Positions 1 through 7,795 of a stretch of DNA of 64,000 nucleotides are shown in pieces. How positions within the stretch are numbered: the stretch's first letter is position 1; every line of letters starts with the position of its first letter. Position numbers and translations under genes: made by a program. The DNA is taken from the NCBI GenBank assembly GCA_046291875.1, contig JBKBSF010000020.1, positions 22,553 to 86,552 of the forward strand, written 5' to 3'. The notes below the pieces were generated by a model that saw only the letters and a program-made list of their open reading frames with translations, did not search any database and was not told the DNA's origin. Source of the DNA: SKVR01 sp046291875 (GTDB lineage Bacteria; Bacteroidota; Bacteroidia; Bacteroidales; UBA7960).

Positions 1-1
1 C

Positions 2-520
2 GAAAGCCTGGGTATGTCCAAGCGGACCGTTTACGAGAGCTTTGCCACCAAAGAAGACCTGCTGCGCGAGTGCATGGAGTGGAAACATAAGGAAGGATTG
101 AGACTGCGCGATGAGATCGAGGCTCAGTATGCCGATGATCCACTGGAGATTATTCATCAGCATTTTCGCCACGTAATGATGGTGCTCAACCAGATGCATC
201 CCAATTTCCTTAATGACCTGCAAAAGTACCATGCACGTCTGTGGAAAGAACATGCCCGAAGCAAACAGGACTCCAGTATTGCCTTTACCCGACAGGTGCT
301 GGAAAAAGGGGTGCAAAAAGGGATTTTCCGTCAGGAGGCCGACATGGAGATCCTCAGCCGCATGATCCACACTGTTATGCCGTTGATGACCGCGGGGACT
401 GTTTTCAACGAAACCCGGTTTCCCAGAGCTGAAGTGGTACGGCAGGTATTTATAAACTTTATCCGCGGTTTGGCCACTCCCCATGGGCTTACCCTGATCG
501 ACGAAAAATTTAACAAGTAA
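2..520 (+). CDS. TetR-family transcriptional regulator, 5' truncated
   Basis: The reading frame is open from base 2, so the gene begins before the window; the ATG at 14 lies inside the helix-turn-helix and is not the start. The visible N-terminus (ESLGMSKRTVYESFATKEDL) is the recognition-helix signature of TetR proteins, which bind operator DNA as dimers and release it on ligand binding. The remaining ~150 residues are a helical ligand-binding/dimerisation domain without recognisable specificity. It lies 6 bp upstream of a TolC-like gene and the rest of an RND efflux system, so local control of that pump is the natural inference. The family is clear; target and inducer are not visible. Confidence 0.88.
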   Translation, partial: ESLGMSKRTVYESFATKEDLLRECMEWKHKEGLRLRDEIEAQYADDPLEIIHQHFRHVMMVLNQMHPNFLNDLQKYHARLWKEHARSKQDSSIAFTRQVLEKGVQKGIFRQEADMEILSRMIHTVMPLMTAGTVFNETRFPRAEVVRQVFINFIRGLATPHGLTLIDEKFNK

Positions 521-526
521 AATCAC

Positions 527-1864
527 ATGCAATTCATGAAAACCGTTCTGACCCTACTCCTTTTATTAGGCCTGATGATGCCCCTTCACAGCCAGGATAC
601 CCTCTTTCTGGATCGGGATGCAGCCATCGCCCTTGCCCTGGAAAACAACCCCATGATGCGTATTGCCAACCTGGAGAAAGAGCGTGCCCAGGCCCGCTAC
701 GATGAACTGCGCGGCAATTTGCTTCCGCAACTCAATGCCACAGGCTCTTATACACGCAACCTCAAAAAACAGGTGATCTTCTTCCCCCCCGAAATGGCAC
801 CTCTGTTTGGTGGCAACACTTTCCTTGAGATAGGTAGCGACAACTCCTTTATGGGTGGGCTGAGTATGGGGTTGCCGCTTTACAGCCCCGCACTATGGGC
901 AGGCATACAGGCCGCTGATACCGAGCGGCAGGTGGCAGAGCAAAACCATCGCAACCAAATGTTGCAGCTGCAACTCAATGTGCAAAGTGCCTTTTACACT
1001 GTGCTGCTGGCGCGCGAGTCGCAGCAGGTGCTCGAAATGGCTTTCAGCGATGCACAACAGCAACTGCAAAGGGCCCGGCAGATGCAACAGCAGGGCCTGG
1101 TACCCGAATACGACCTGATAAGAGCACAGGTACAAACCGAAAATATGAGGCCCGACCTGCTGCAGGCACGCAACAATTACCAAAACAGCATCAGCTTTTT
1201 GAAAACCCTGTTGGGCTTGCCGGAAGAACAACCCGTGGATGTGGTGGGCAGCCTTACTCAGAATGCCGAAGAGATGCTGTCGGGGTTTAACATCAGTCAG
1301 GCCGAAAGGGCACTGTTCAACAACCCCGACTACATCAACCTGGGGTTGCAGCAGGACCTGCTGCGACAGCAAACCCGGTCGGTGCGTGCCTCCGGACTGC
1401 CCTCGCTCAATGCCGTGGGAAATTACATGTACATCACCGAATCCAACGACTTTAAAGTAAACGACTTTAACTGGGTAAATACCGCATCTGCGGGTTTGCA
1501 ACTGAGCATCCCATTGTTTCGTGGCCTTACCAACCGAAACCAGGTAAAACAGCTGCAGATCGGCATGGAGCAATTGCAGCTGCAGCGCGAATACCTAAGG
1601 GATAACCTCTCCCTGGAGCTGGCCAGTGTACTCAAGAATATGGATGTAGCTCTGGAAAAGGCGGTGCATGCCCGCAACAATGTGCAGCTGGCTGAACGAG
1701 GCCACCAGATTGCCCGCCTGCGTTACGAAACCGGACAGGGGATTCAACTCGAACTCAACGATGCCGAAGGGGCATTGCGACAGGCCCGATTCAACCTGCT
1801 CATGGCCCATCACGAACTGCTGCAGGCAAAAGTGCAGTACGACCGGCTGGTGGGAGTGAAGTAG
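527..1864 (+). CDS. TolC-family outer membrane efflux protein
   Basis: A 445-residue protein with a signal peptide (residues about 4-22, hydrophobic core LTLLLLLGLMM, likely cut after HSQ), then two homologous OEP halves rich in long amphipathic helices with the AxxxLxxAxxxY spacing of TolC/OprM channels. It should form the trimeric outer membrane channel of a tripartite pump. It follows the TetR gene by 6 bp and precedes the adaptor and RND pump, so the three probably work together, although a repeat-filled gap of about 300 bp separates it from the adaptor. ATG at 527 is used; a second in-frame ATG at 536 gives a more typical signal peptide and may be the true start. Confidence 0.9.
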   Translation: MQFMKTVLTLLLLLGLMMPLHSQDTLFLDRDAAIALALENNPMMRIANLEKERAQARYDELRGNLLPQLNATGSYTRNLKKQVIFFPPEMAPLFGGNTFLEIGSDNSFMGGLSMGLPLYSPALWAGIQAADTERQVAEQNHRNQMLQLQLNVQSAFYTVLLARESQQVLEMAFSDAQQQLQRARQMQQQGLVPEYDLIRAQVQTENMRPDLLQARNNYQNSISFLKTLLGLPEEQPVDVVGSLTQNAEEMLSGFNISQAERALFNNPDYINLGLQQDLLRQQTRSVRASGLPSLNAVGNYMYITESNDFKVNDFNWVNTASAGLQLSIPLFRGLTNRNQVKQLQIGMEQLQLQREYLRDNLSLELASVLKNMDVALEKAVHARNNVQLAERGHQIARLRYETGQGIQLELNDAEGALRQARFNLLMAHHELLQAKVQYDRLVGVK

Positions 1865-1976
1865 GGGAGACGGAAGACGGAAGACGGGAGACGGGAGACG
1901 GAAGACGGAAGACGGGAGACGGAAGACGGAAGACGGGAGACGGGAGACGGGAGACGGGAGACGGAAGACGGAAGAC
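1865..1976 (+). repeat. 7-bp tandem repeat array, 16 units (GGAAGAC / GGGAGAC)
   Basis: Starting right after the stop codon of the TolC-like gene, sixteen uninterrupted 7-bp units occupy 112 bp. Each unit is GGAAGAC or GGGAGAC, mixed in no simple order. It is strongly purine-rich on the plus strand. The same unit recurs in the same orientation at 7586-7725. The period of 7 keeps several frames free of stops, which produces spurious open frames on the minus strand. Confidence 0.97.
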
Positions 1977-1984
1977 GAAAGTTC

Positions 1985-2011
1985 TGGTGGCTGAGCCTGT
2001 CGAAGCCACCA
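1985..2011. repeat. Palindromic dispersed element carrying GCTGAGCCTGTCGAAGC
   Basis: TGGTGGCT at 1985-1992 and AGCCACCA at 2004-2011 form an 8-bp inverted repeat around an 11-nt centre. The 17-mer at 1990-2006 is the exact reverse complement of GCTTCGACAGGCTCAGC, found three times (once with one change) at 3229-3342. This looks like a small REP-like dispersed element; function unknown. Confidence 0.75.
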
Positions 2012-2171
2012 CACATGCCAGTCAGCCCAACTGTCATCCTGAGCAATTCGACCGGCTCATTGCCATACGCAGCCAGAGAAGCCCTCCATGCAGGGCAAAA
2101 GGCAAACCAAAGAATAAGTAAATTAATCATTACCCGAACAGATAACAACCTTAAATAATAATTGCACAACC

Positions 2172-3206
2172 ATGAATGCTTTACAAAAAATTCAAAAAAC
2201 AGGCCTGGTGCTGGTGTTTGCTGTGCTGGCAGGGTGTGCCGGTAGTACCACCGAAGAAACCCCCGACAGCAAAGTGCTGGTAAGATTACAAGACACTCGG
2301 GTGGAGACCATCACCAACAACCTTGAGTTTACCGGAGTGGTTCTGCCTTACGAAGAGGCCCATATTGCTCCTGCTGTGCCTGCGCGCATCAACCGGATTC
2401 TGGTAGATGTGGGCGATAAGGTAAGGAAAGGGCAGCTGCTCATAGAAATGGATAATACCCAACTGTTCCAGGCACAGGTGCAGCTGGCCAATCTGGAAAC
2501 CGAACTGGCACGCATGGATACTTTGCTTAGGGCCGGAGCGGTAACCCAGCAAGCTTTCGATCAGCTCAAAACCCAATACCAGGTGGCCAAAAGCAACATC
2601 GAAAACCTGGCTTCACACACACAGGTGCGCTCTACCCTCGATGGGGTGGTAACCGGACGCTACTTCAGCGCGGGCGAGATGTTCTCCGGCGCTCCTTCAC
2701 CAGTAGGCAAACCTGCCATTGTATCCATCAACCAGATCCAACCTGTTAAGGTGCTCATTGGCGTGTCGGAAAGGTTTCTGCCAGTAGTAAAACGTGGACA
2801 AACTGCTGAAGTGCGCTCCGATGTGTTTCCCGACCGGGTATTTGAAGGTAGGGTAAACAAGATCTACCCTACAGTGGATCGTGCTTCCGGTACTTTCCGT
2901 GTTGAAATCGCCATCCCCAACCGTGAAGAGATTCTGCGTCCGGGCATGTTTGCACGGGTGGCCCTTGAGCTGGGCGAACAACAGGTGCTGGCAGTTCCTT
3001 CTCTTGCTGTGCTAAAACAACCCGGATCCAACGAACGGTTTGTGTTTGTGGTGGAGAATGATGTGGCCCAGCGTATTACCGTTATCCCGGGGCGTACCAT
3101 CAACGAACATACCGAGATCGTTTCAGGTCTTGAGCCCGGACAAAAACTGGTAGTTACCGGTCAGCACAATCTGTTGCAGGGGTCTGAAGTGGAAATCGTG
3201 GAGTAA
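2172..3206 (+). CDS. RND efflux periplasmic adaptor (HlyD/MFP family) lipoprotein
   Basis: A 344-residue membrane fusion protein. The N-terminus is a lipoprotein signal peptide with lipobox LAGC, giving Cys22 as the lipidated residue, so it is probably anchored by lipid on the periplasmic side. Residues about 65-90 (ARINRILVDVGDKVRKGQ) form the first half of the lipoyl-like barrel-sandwich domain, followed by a short coiled-coil hairpin (about 95-140), the second lipoyl half and a beta-barrel/membrane-proximal region. It bridges the RND pump encoded next and the TolC-like channel encoded before it. The substrate cannot be read from the sequence; no His/Met-rich metal-binding stretch is visible, which fits a drug/organic-type pump better than a metal pump. 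Confidence 0.92.
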   Translation: MNALQKIQKTGLVLVFAVLAGCAGSTTEETPDSKVLVRLQDTRVETITNNLEFTGVVLPYEEAHIAPAVPARINRILVDVGDKVRKGQLLIEMDNTQLFQAQVQLANLETELARMDTLLRAGAVTQQAFDQLKTQYQVAKSNIENLASHTQVRSTLDGVVTGRYFSAGEMFSGAPSPVGKPAIVSINQIQPVKVLIGVSERFLPVVKRGQTAEVRSDVFPDRVFEGRVNKIYPTVDRASGTFRVEIAIPNREEILRPGMFARVALELGEQQVLAVPSLAVLKQPGSNERFVFVVENDVAQRITVIPGRTINEHTEIVSGLEPGQKLVVTGQHNLLQGSEVEIVE

Positions 3207-3228
3207 AAAACGGAGTGGCGCTGTTGTC

Positions 3229-3342
3229 GCTTCGACAGGCTCAGCGACCGGGATAGTGATCGACGCTTCGACAAGCTCAGCGTCCGGTTTCCATGACAGG
3301 GTCAGCGACCGGGATAGTGATCGACGCTTCGACAGGCTCAGC
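3229..3342. repeat. 61-bp direct duplication containing three GCTTCGACARGCTCAGC copies
   Basis: The 17-mer GCTTCGACAGGCTCAGC occurs at 3229-3245, 3265-3281 (one G to A change) and 3326-3342. Sequence 3241-3285 is repeated almost exactly at 3302-3346, a 61-bp period. It lies between the adaptor and pump genes, in the same operon direction. An inverted copy of the 17-mer is at 1990-2006. Confidence 0.9.
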
Positions 3343-3373
3343 GTCCCAATCAGCGACCAGCATATTTCCTAAG

Positions 3374-3435
3374 TTTCCCTAAACCCTCAACCCCCATACC
3401 CCACACCTCATACCTTACACCCCAAACCTAACAAA
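3374..3435 (+). other. G-free A/C/T leader before the RND pump
   Basis: About 62 bases directly upstream of the pump ATG contain no G on the plus strand and consist of ACC/CCC/CAT-type runs. Such a leader is unlikely to fold and has no Shine-Dalgarno sequence, which is common in Bacteroidota. A similar short AC-rich stretch sits at about 7771-7795. Confidence 0.6.
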
Positions 3436-6400
3436 ATGAGTATATACAGCACCGCCGTTAAAAAGCCCATCACTACTCTGGTGATCTTCATTGCAGTAAT
3501 TGTGATGGGGCTGTTCAGCCTGCGCAACATGCCCATAGACCTGTATCCGGAGATCGACCCTCCGTTTATCAGTGTATTCACCATCTATTCGGGTGCCAGT
3601 GCTGCCGATATCGAAACCAATGTAACCCGTCCGCTGGAAGACCAGCTCAGCACGGTTACCAACCTCAAAAATATCAATTCTCAGTCGCGTGATGATATTT
3701 CAGCCATCACCCTTGAGTTTGAATATGAAACCAACCTGGATGAAGCCACCAACGAGATCCGCGATATTATTGGCCGTCTGCTGCGCTTCCTGCCCGATGG
3801 TATCGAACAACCGGTTGTGTTCAAGTTCTCCTCCAGCATGATCCCGGTGATGATGCTTTCAGCTACCGCCCAGGAGAGCTACCCCGCCCTGGCCAAAATC
3901 CTCGACGAAAGGCTCATCAACCCTCTCAACCGTATCGAAGGGGTGGGTGCAGTGGGCATCTTTGGGGGTCCGGAACGCGAAATCCAGGTTAATGTTGACC
4001 CCCGGCAGATGGAAGCCTTCGGTATCAGTGTGGAACAACTGGGTGGAATCCTGGCGGCCGAAAATATCAACATGCCTTCCGGAAACATCAGGCTGGGTAT
4101 GATCGACTACCCGTTGCGCTTTACAGGTGAGTTTGCCAGCAGCGACCGAATTCGAAATATCGTGATAGGAAATTTCAACGGTGCCCCCGTTTTTGTGCGC
4201 GATGTGGCAGAAGTGAAAGATACCCTGCGCGAACAAACCATCGAAGAGCGAATCAATGGTGAGCTGGGCCTGCGGCTCATCGTACAGAAACAATCCGGTG
4301 CCAACACCGTGAAGATTGCCGAAGATGTAAAAAAGATGCTGGAAGAGATCAAGCTCACCCTGCCTCCTGATATTGTAATCGACGAAGTGTTCGACACTTC
4401 CGTTTTCATCAACAACTCCATCAGCAACCTGGTGCAGATCCTGTATTATGCAGCCATCTTTGTTACCCTGGTGGTGTTGTTTTTTATCGGACGCTGGAGA
4501 GCCACCTTTATCATCATCCTTACCATCCCGGTGTCGCTGGTCACAGCTTTTATCTATCTGTATTTTACCGGCAACACCCTCAACCTGATCTCTCTCTCCT
4601 CACTTACCATTGCCATGGGGATGGTGGTCGACGATGCCATTGTGGTACTCGAAAATATCAACCGCCACATTGAGAAGGGGAGCACAGCCCGCGAATCTGC
4701 CATTTATGGAACCAACGAGGTGGGGCTGGCTGTGGTAGCATCAACCCTTACGGTAGTGGCGGTATTCCTGCCCATGACCCTTATTGGTGGGCTGATGGGT
4801 ATGTTCTTCCGCCAGCTGGGATGGATCGTAACCATTACGGTAACGGTTTCTACCCTTGCCGCGTTGTCGCTCACCCCCATGCTGTCCTCGCAGTTTCTGA
4901 AGTTTTCCTCTGCCAAGCGTTCGGGCCTGGGGCCACGCACCAGTGCGGTAATCGACCGTGCCCTGGGTGCCATAGATAATTTTTATGCCCGATTGCTGAG
5001 CTGGGGGGTTGGCCACAAACGCACCGTAGTGGTGGGGGCCATCCTGATCTTTTTTGCCAGCTTGTTCCTGTTTCCCTTTATCGGCACAGGGTTCTTTCCT
5101 GAGGCCGACAACAGCAGGGTGCAGATCAACATTGAGCTTCCCACGGGTTTGCGGCTGGAGGAAACGGTAAAAACCGCCAGGGCCATCGACCAGATGCTGG
5201 AAGATAATTTCCCGGAGATCCGCACTCTCAACACCAGTGCCGGATACAGTACCACTGCCGGAATTTTTGGCAATGCCCGGGCGGGTACACATACCATCGA
5301 CTATGTGCTGCGGCTTACCGATCCGCACGAGCGAAGCCGCTCGGTGTGGGAAGTGGCCGATGCCATCCGCGATGAGCTCAGGGCTTATCCGGAGATTGTA
5401 AACTTTTCGGTGGAAACCGAAGGGGGTGGCTTTGGTGCCGGTGCTCCCATCGCCATTGAGATCTATGGAGATGATTTTGACGTTACCACCGGCTTTGCTA
5501 CCGAACTGGCCCGACGCATGGAAAATATCCCCGGCACCCGCGATGTGGATCTGAGCCGTGGCCCGGAAAAGCCCGAACTGCGTATTGTGCCCGACCAGGA
5601 AAAGATGGCACTGTTTGGCCTTAATACCGCAAATGTATCCAGAGCTCTGCGAAATCGCGTGGATGGTATGATCGCTACCCGCTTCAGGGAGGATGGCGAA
5701 GAATACAATGTGGTGATCCGTCATAAGGAGCAGTTTCGTAATTCCCTCACCGAAATTGAGAACATTGCCGTAATGAACCCCATGGGGCAAATGGTTCGCA
5801 TCAAGGAATTTGCTACGGTGGAAGAATTCTTTAGCCCTCCCAACATCGAACGAAAAAACCGGATGCGTTACCTCACTGTCAACAGCCAGCTCTTTGGCCG
5901 TTCCCTGGGACAGGTTACTGCCGACATACAGAGAACCATCGACGAGATGGAGGTACCTTCGGGAGTACATATCAGACTGGGAGGACAGATACAGGAACAG
6001 CAGGAAGCCTTTGCCGATTTGCTGTTGCTGCTCCTGCTGAGTATATTCCTGGTATATGTGGTGATGGCTTCGCAATTCGAATCCTTCTCCATGCCCACCA
6101 TTATCATGATGGCCGTTCCTTTCTCCTTTACAGGGGTATTCCTTGCCTTGTTCATCTCCGGTGGCGAGTTTAATGTGATTTCCTTCATCGGAGCCATTAT
6201 CCTGGTGGGTATTGTGGTGAAGAACTCCATTGTACTGATCGACTATACCAATTTGCTGGTGGCCAGAGGCAGAAGCATAACCACTGCGGTGGTGATGGCT
6301 GGGAAATCCAGATTACGCCCCGTGCTCATGACCACTCTTACCACCCTGCTGGCCATGATCCCGCTGGCAGTTTCCACTGCCGAAGGCTCAGAGATCTGGC

Positions 6401-6555
6401 AACCCATGGGGGTAGCTGTGATCGGGGGGCTTAGTGTATCTACTTTGATCACACTGGTGTTTGTACCGGTGGTATATACCCTGTTTGGAGCAAGAAAAAT
6501 CAGGAAAGAAAGAAAAAGGATCAGAAAACTTGCCCTGGCAGAAATTCAGGGCTGA
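3436..6555 (+). CDS. RND-family efflux pump inner membrane transporter (AcrB/MexB-like)
   Basis: A 1039-residue protein of the size and layout of HAE-type RND pumps: one N-terminal membrane helix (TLVIFIAVIVMGLFSLRNMP), a large periplasmic loop, a block of five or so helices, and a duplicated second half. The proton-relay pair of TM4 is present in MGMVVDDAIVVLE (Asp399-Asp400), and the second half ends with the usual GIVVKNSIVLIDYTN segment. It exports substrates by proton antiport through the adaptor and TolC-like channel encoded upstream. The absence of the metal-pump signature residues suggests a drug or amphiphile pump, but substrate is not determinable. A terminator follows at 6563-6607. 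Confidence 0.95.
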   Translation: MSIYSTAVKKPITTLVIFIAVIVMGLFSLRNMPIDLYPEIDPPFISVFTIYSGASAADIETNVTRPLEDQLSTVTNLKNINSQSRDDISAITLEFEYETNLDEATNEIRDIIGRLLRFLPDGIEQPVVFKFSSSMIPVMMLSATAQESYPALAKILDERLINPLNRIEGVGAVGIFGGPEREIQVNVDPRQMEAFGISVEQLGGILAAENINMPSGNIRLGMIDYPLRFTGEFASSDRIRNIVIGNFNGAPVFVRDVAEVKDTLREQTIEERINGELGLRLIVQKQSGANTVKIAEDVKKMLEEIKLTLPPDIVIDEVFDTSVFINNSISNLVQILYYAAIFVTLVVLFFIGRWRATFIIILTIPVSLVTAFIYLYFTGNTLNLISLSSLTIAMGMVVDDAIVVLENINRHIEKGSTARESAIYGTNEVGLAVVASTLTVVAVFLPMTLIGGLMGMFFRQLGWIVTITVTVSTLAALSLTPMLSSQFLKFSSAKRSGLGPRTSAVIDRALGAIDNFYARLLSWGVGHKRTVVVGAILIFFASLFLFPFIGTGFFPEADNSRVQINIELPTGLRLEETVKTARAIDQMLEDNFPEIRTLNTSAGYSTTAGIFGNARAGTHTIDYVLRLTDPHERSRSVWEVADAIRDELRAYPEIVNFSVETEGGGFGAGAPIAIEIYGDDFDVTTGFATELARRMENIPGTRDVDLSRGPEKPELRIVPDQEKMALFGLNTANVSRALRNRVDGMIATRFREDGEEYNVVIRHKEQFRNSLTEIENIAVMNPMGQMVRIKEFATVEEFFSPPNIERKNRMRYLTVNSQLFGRSLGQVTADIQRTIDEMEVPSGVHIRLGGQIQEQQEAFADLLLLLLLSIFLVYVVMASQFESFSMPTIIMMAVPFSFTGVFLALFISGGEFNVISFIGAIILVGIVVKNSIVLIDYTNLLVARGRSITTAVVMAGKSRLRPVLMTTLTTLLAMIPLAVSTAEGSEIWQPMGVAVIGGLSVSTLITLVFVPVVYTLFGARKIRKERKRIRKLALAEIQG

Positions 6556-6562
6556 TGCAAAG

Positions 6563-6607
6563 GTGCTGCAGGGGCAGGAAAATAACTGGGTTCCTGCAGC
6601 ACTTTTT
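6563..6607 (+). terminator. Rho-independent terminator after the RND pump
   Basis: GTGCTGCAGG (6563-6572) and CCTGCAGCAC (6593-6602) make a perfect 10-bp stem, followed by five T residues (6603-6607). It closes the efflux operon, so the downstream PII-like gene is either read through or has its own promoter. Confidence 0.85.
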
Positions 6608-6647
6608 CCGGCAGAAACGTATTAGCTAAACAGAAAAAAACAATGTA

Positions 6648-6941
6648 ATGAAGGCTGTATTTATCGTATACAATCAGGCCATTTCCGAAAGGGTGGCACA
6701 AATGCTCGACAAACTCAACGTAAGGGGCTTTACCCAGTGGCAGGATGTGATGGGTAGGGGAACCCACACAGGCGAACCCCACATGGGCACACACACCTGG
6801 CCCGCCATGAACTCGGCTACCCTTTGTATAGTAGATGAGGTATTGGCCGCCAAACTGTTGGAGGGTGTCAGAAAACTCAATGAAAAGGCAGAGATGCAAG
6901 GTATCAGGGCTTTCTCCTGGAGCATCGAAGCTACCGTATAA
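6648..6941 (+). CDS. PII-like (GlnB-fold) small protein with a His-rich loop
   Basis: A 97-residue protein whose order of elements (MKAVFIVYNQ strand, ERVAQMLDKLNVRGFT helix, QWQDVMG strand, variable loop, NSATLCIVDE strand, helix, short end strand) matches the ferredoxin-like PII/GlnB and CutA-type fold. It lacks the long T-loop with the uridylylated Tyr and the nucleotide-binding basic residues of true PII. The loop position carries GTHTGEPHMGTH, with His40, His45, Met46 and His49, which could bind a metal ion; this is inference. Small PII-like proteins encoded next to RND pumps are known in other bacteria (e.g. the DUF3240 group beside CusA). Its stop codon overlaps the next start (TAATG). 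Confidence 0.7.
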   Translation: MKAVFIVYNQAISERVAQMLDKLNVRGFTQWQDVMGRGTHTGEPHMGTHTWPAMNSATLCIVDEVLAAKLLEGVRKLNEKAEMQGIRAFSWSIEATV

Positions 6942-7264
6942 TGGATTACCAAACTACTCAATACTACAATTCTCAAACACAACAAACTACCATGACTTAC
7001 CGCGAAATTAATATGAGCATCAAGGGCTTGCTCAGAAAAAAAATGAGGGTGCTCCGCCAGTCTCCCTCCGACACCGCCAATTTTTTCGACGACTACGGAT
7101 TGTCAAAGTGGGAGATCAACCTGCTGCTCTACAACGTGGAGGACCATTTTAACATCCGCCTGCGCAATGGGCTGGAAGATGAAATCCACACCATCAACCA
7201 GTTGGTGAATGTCATTCACAACGAGAAACAAAGGCAGGTCGACTCAAGGGTAAATCTCAACTGA
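6941..7264 (+). CDS. Acyl-carrier-protein-like protein lacking the phosphopantetheine serine
   Basis: A 107-residue protein starting inside the stop codon of the PII-like gene (TAATG), so translation is probably coupled. Residues about 45-100 resemble the ACP four-helix fold: DDYGLSKWEI, then LLLYNVEDHFNIRL and IHTINQLVNVIH correspond to the helix-II and helix-III/IV segments of ACPs. At the position of the modified Ser in the DSL motif there is Lys56 (a Ser lies one residue earlier), so it probably carries no phosphopantetheine. Alternative starts at 6992 and 7013 would remove a Q/T-rich N-terminus of 17 or 24 residues. Its function is unknown. It ends 2 bp before the convergent phhB gene. 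Confidence 0.6.
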   Translation: MDYQTTQYYNSQTQQTTMTYREINMSIKGLLRKKMRVLRQSPSDTANFFDDYGLSKWEINLLLYNVEDHFNIRLRNGLEDEIHTINQLVNVIHNEKQRQVDSRVNLN

Positions 7265-7266
7265 CC

Positions 7267-7500
7267 TCACTTTAGCAGAGCATCAATTTTCCGGGCAAGC
7301 TCGCGGTCCTTTTCCGTTACCACATTGCCCGCATCATGTGTGCTCAGGCGTATATGCACCCGGTTGTAGACATTGGTCCATTCCGGGTGGTGGTTCATTT
7401 TTTCTGCCACCAGGGCCACACGGGTCATAAAGGAAAATGCAGATATAAAATCGCCAAACTCAAATTGGCGCATAAGGCTGTTGTTTTCTTCTTTCCACAT
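7267..7500 (-). CDS. phhB: 4a-hydroxytetrahydrobiopterin dehydratase (pterin-4a-carbinolamine dehydratase)
   Basis: A 77-residue protein from the ATG at 7500, beginning MWKEENNSL as in short Bacteroidota family members; the frame is open further upstream only to a TTG at 7527. The active-site signature is complete: AEKMNHHPEW (His37, His38, Pro39, Trp41), then NVYNRVHIRLSTHDAGN and VTEKDRELARKID. The enzyme dehydrates 4a-hydroxytetrahydropterin, normally to recycle the cofactor of aromatic amino acid hydroxylases; no hydroxylase gene is in this window. It is convergent with the ACP-like gene (2-bp gap). Confidence 0.93.
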   Translation of the reverse strand: MWKEENNSLMRQFEFGDFISAFSFMTRVALVAEKMNHHPEWTNVYNRVHIRLSTHDAGNVVTEKDRELARKIDALLK

Positions 7501-7585
7501 AGCAATAAGTTTTTTGTAATGAATCAAATGGCCGGATCCTCCGGCATGCTCAGATATTAAACTGATGTGTTAAAGAAATGTTTAA

Positions 7586-7725
7586 GGGAGACGGAAGAAG
7601 GGAGACCGAAGACGGAAGACGGAAGACGGGAGACGGAAGACGGGAGACGGAAGACGGGAGACGGAAGACGGGAGACGGGAGAAGGGAGACGGAAGACGGA
7701 AGACCGAAGACGGAAGACGGAAACC
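7586..7725 (+). repeat. Second 7-bp tandem repeat array, 20 units (GGAAGAC / GGGAGAC with variants)
   Basis: Twenty consecutive 7-bp units cover 140 bp, mostly alternating GGAAGAC and GGGAGAC. Five or so units carry single changes (GGAAGAA, CGAAGAC twice, GGGAGAA, GGAAACC at the end). It is the same unit and orientation as the array at 1865-1976, so the two arrays are direct repeats about 5.7 kb apart. It sits between the phhB start and the end of the radical SAM gene, outside any convincing gene. Confidence 0.96.
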
Positions 7726-7795
7726 GGGGCAGTAAACCCTAACTGAGGGGAAGGCGAGCTCAGCGAAGCTAAACCTCACACCAACTCACACCTCA

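Larger units (their letters stand above)
1865..2171. other. Intergenic region between TolC-like and adaptor genes
   Basis: This gene-free stretch of about 307 bp holds the 7-bp repeat array (1865-1976), an inverted-repeat element (1985-2011) carrying the 17-mer also present at 3229-3342, and about 160 bp of unremarkable sequence. I see no clear TAnnTTTG promoter element or terminator in it. Confidence 0.8.

Noticed and set aside
893..1573. 226-codon antisense frame over the TolC-like gene
   Set aside because: No family resemblance; entirely covered by a well-supported gene.
1865..1976. Possible CRISPR array
   Set aside because: Units are 7 bp with no spacers; no cas genes in the window.
1595..2169. 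Open frames on the minus strand across the first 7-bp array, encoding LPSSVFR-like heptad repeats
   Set aside because: They are a by-product of a 7-bp tandem repeat free of stops; they overlap the TolC-like gene and lack start signals or family features. The same applies to the frame at 7582-7779.
4741..6075. 444-codon frame antisense to the RND pump
   Set aside because: Long antisense frames are common over GC-biased membrane protein genes; the plus-strand pump is clear and the antisense product has no domain.
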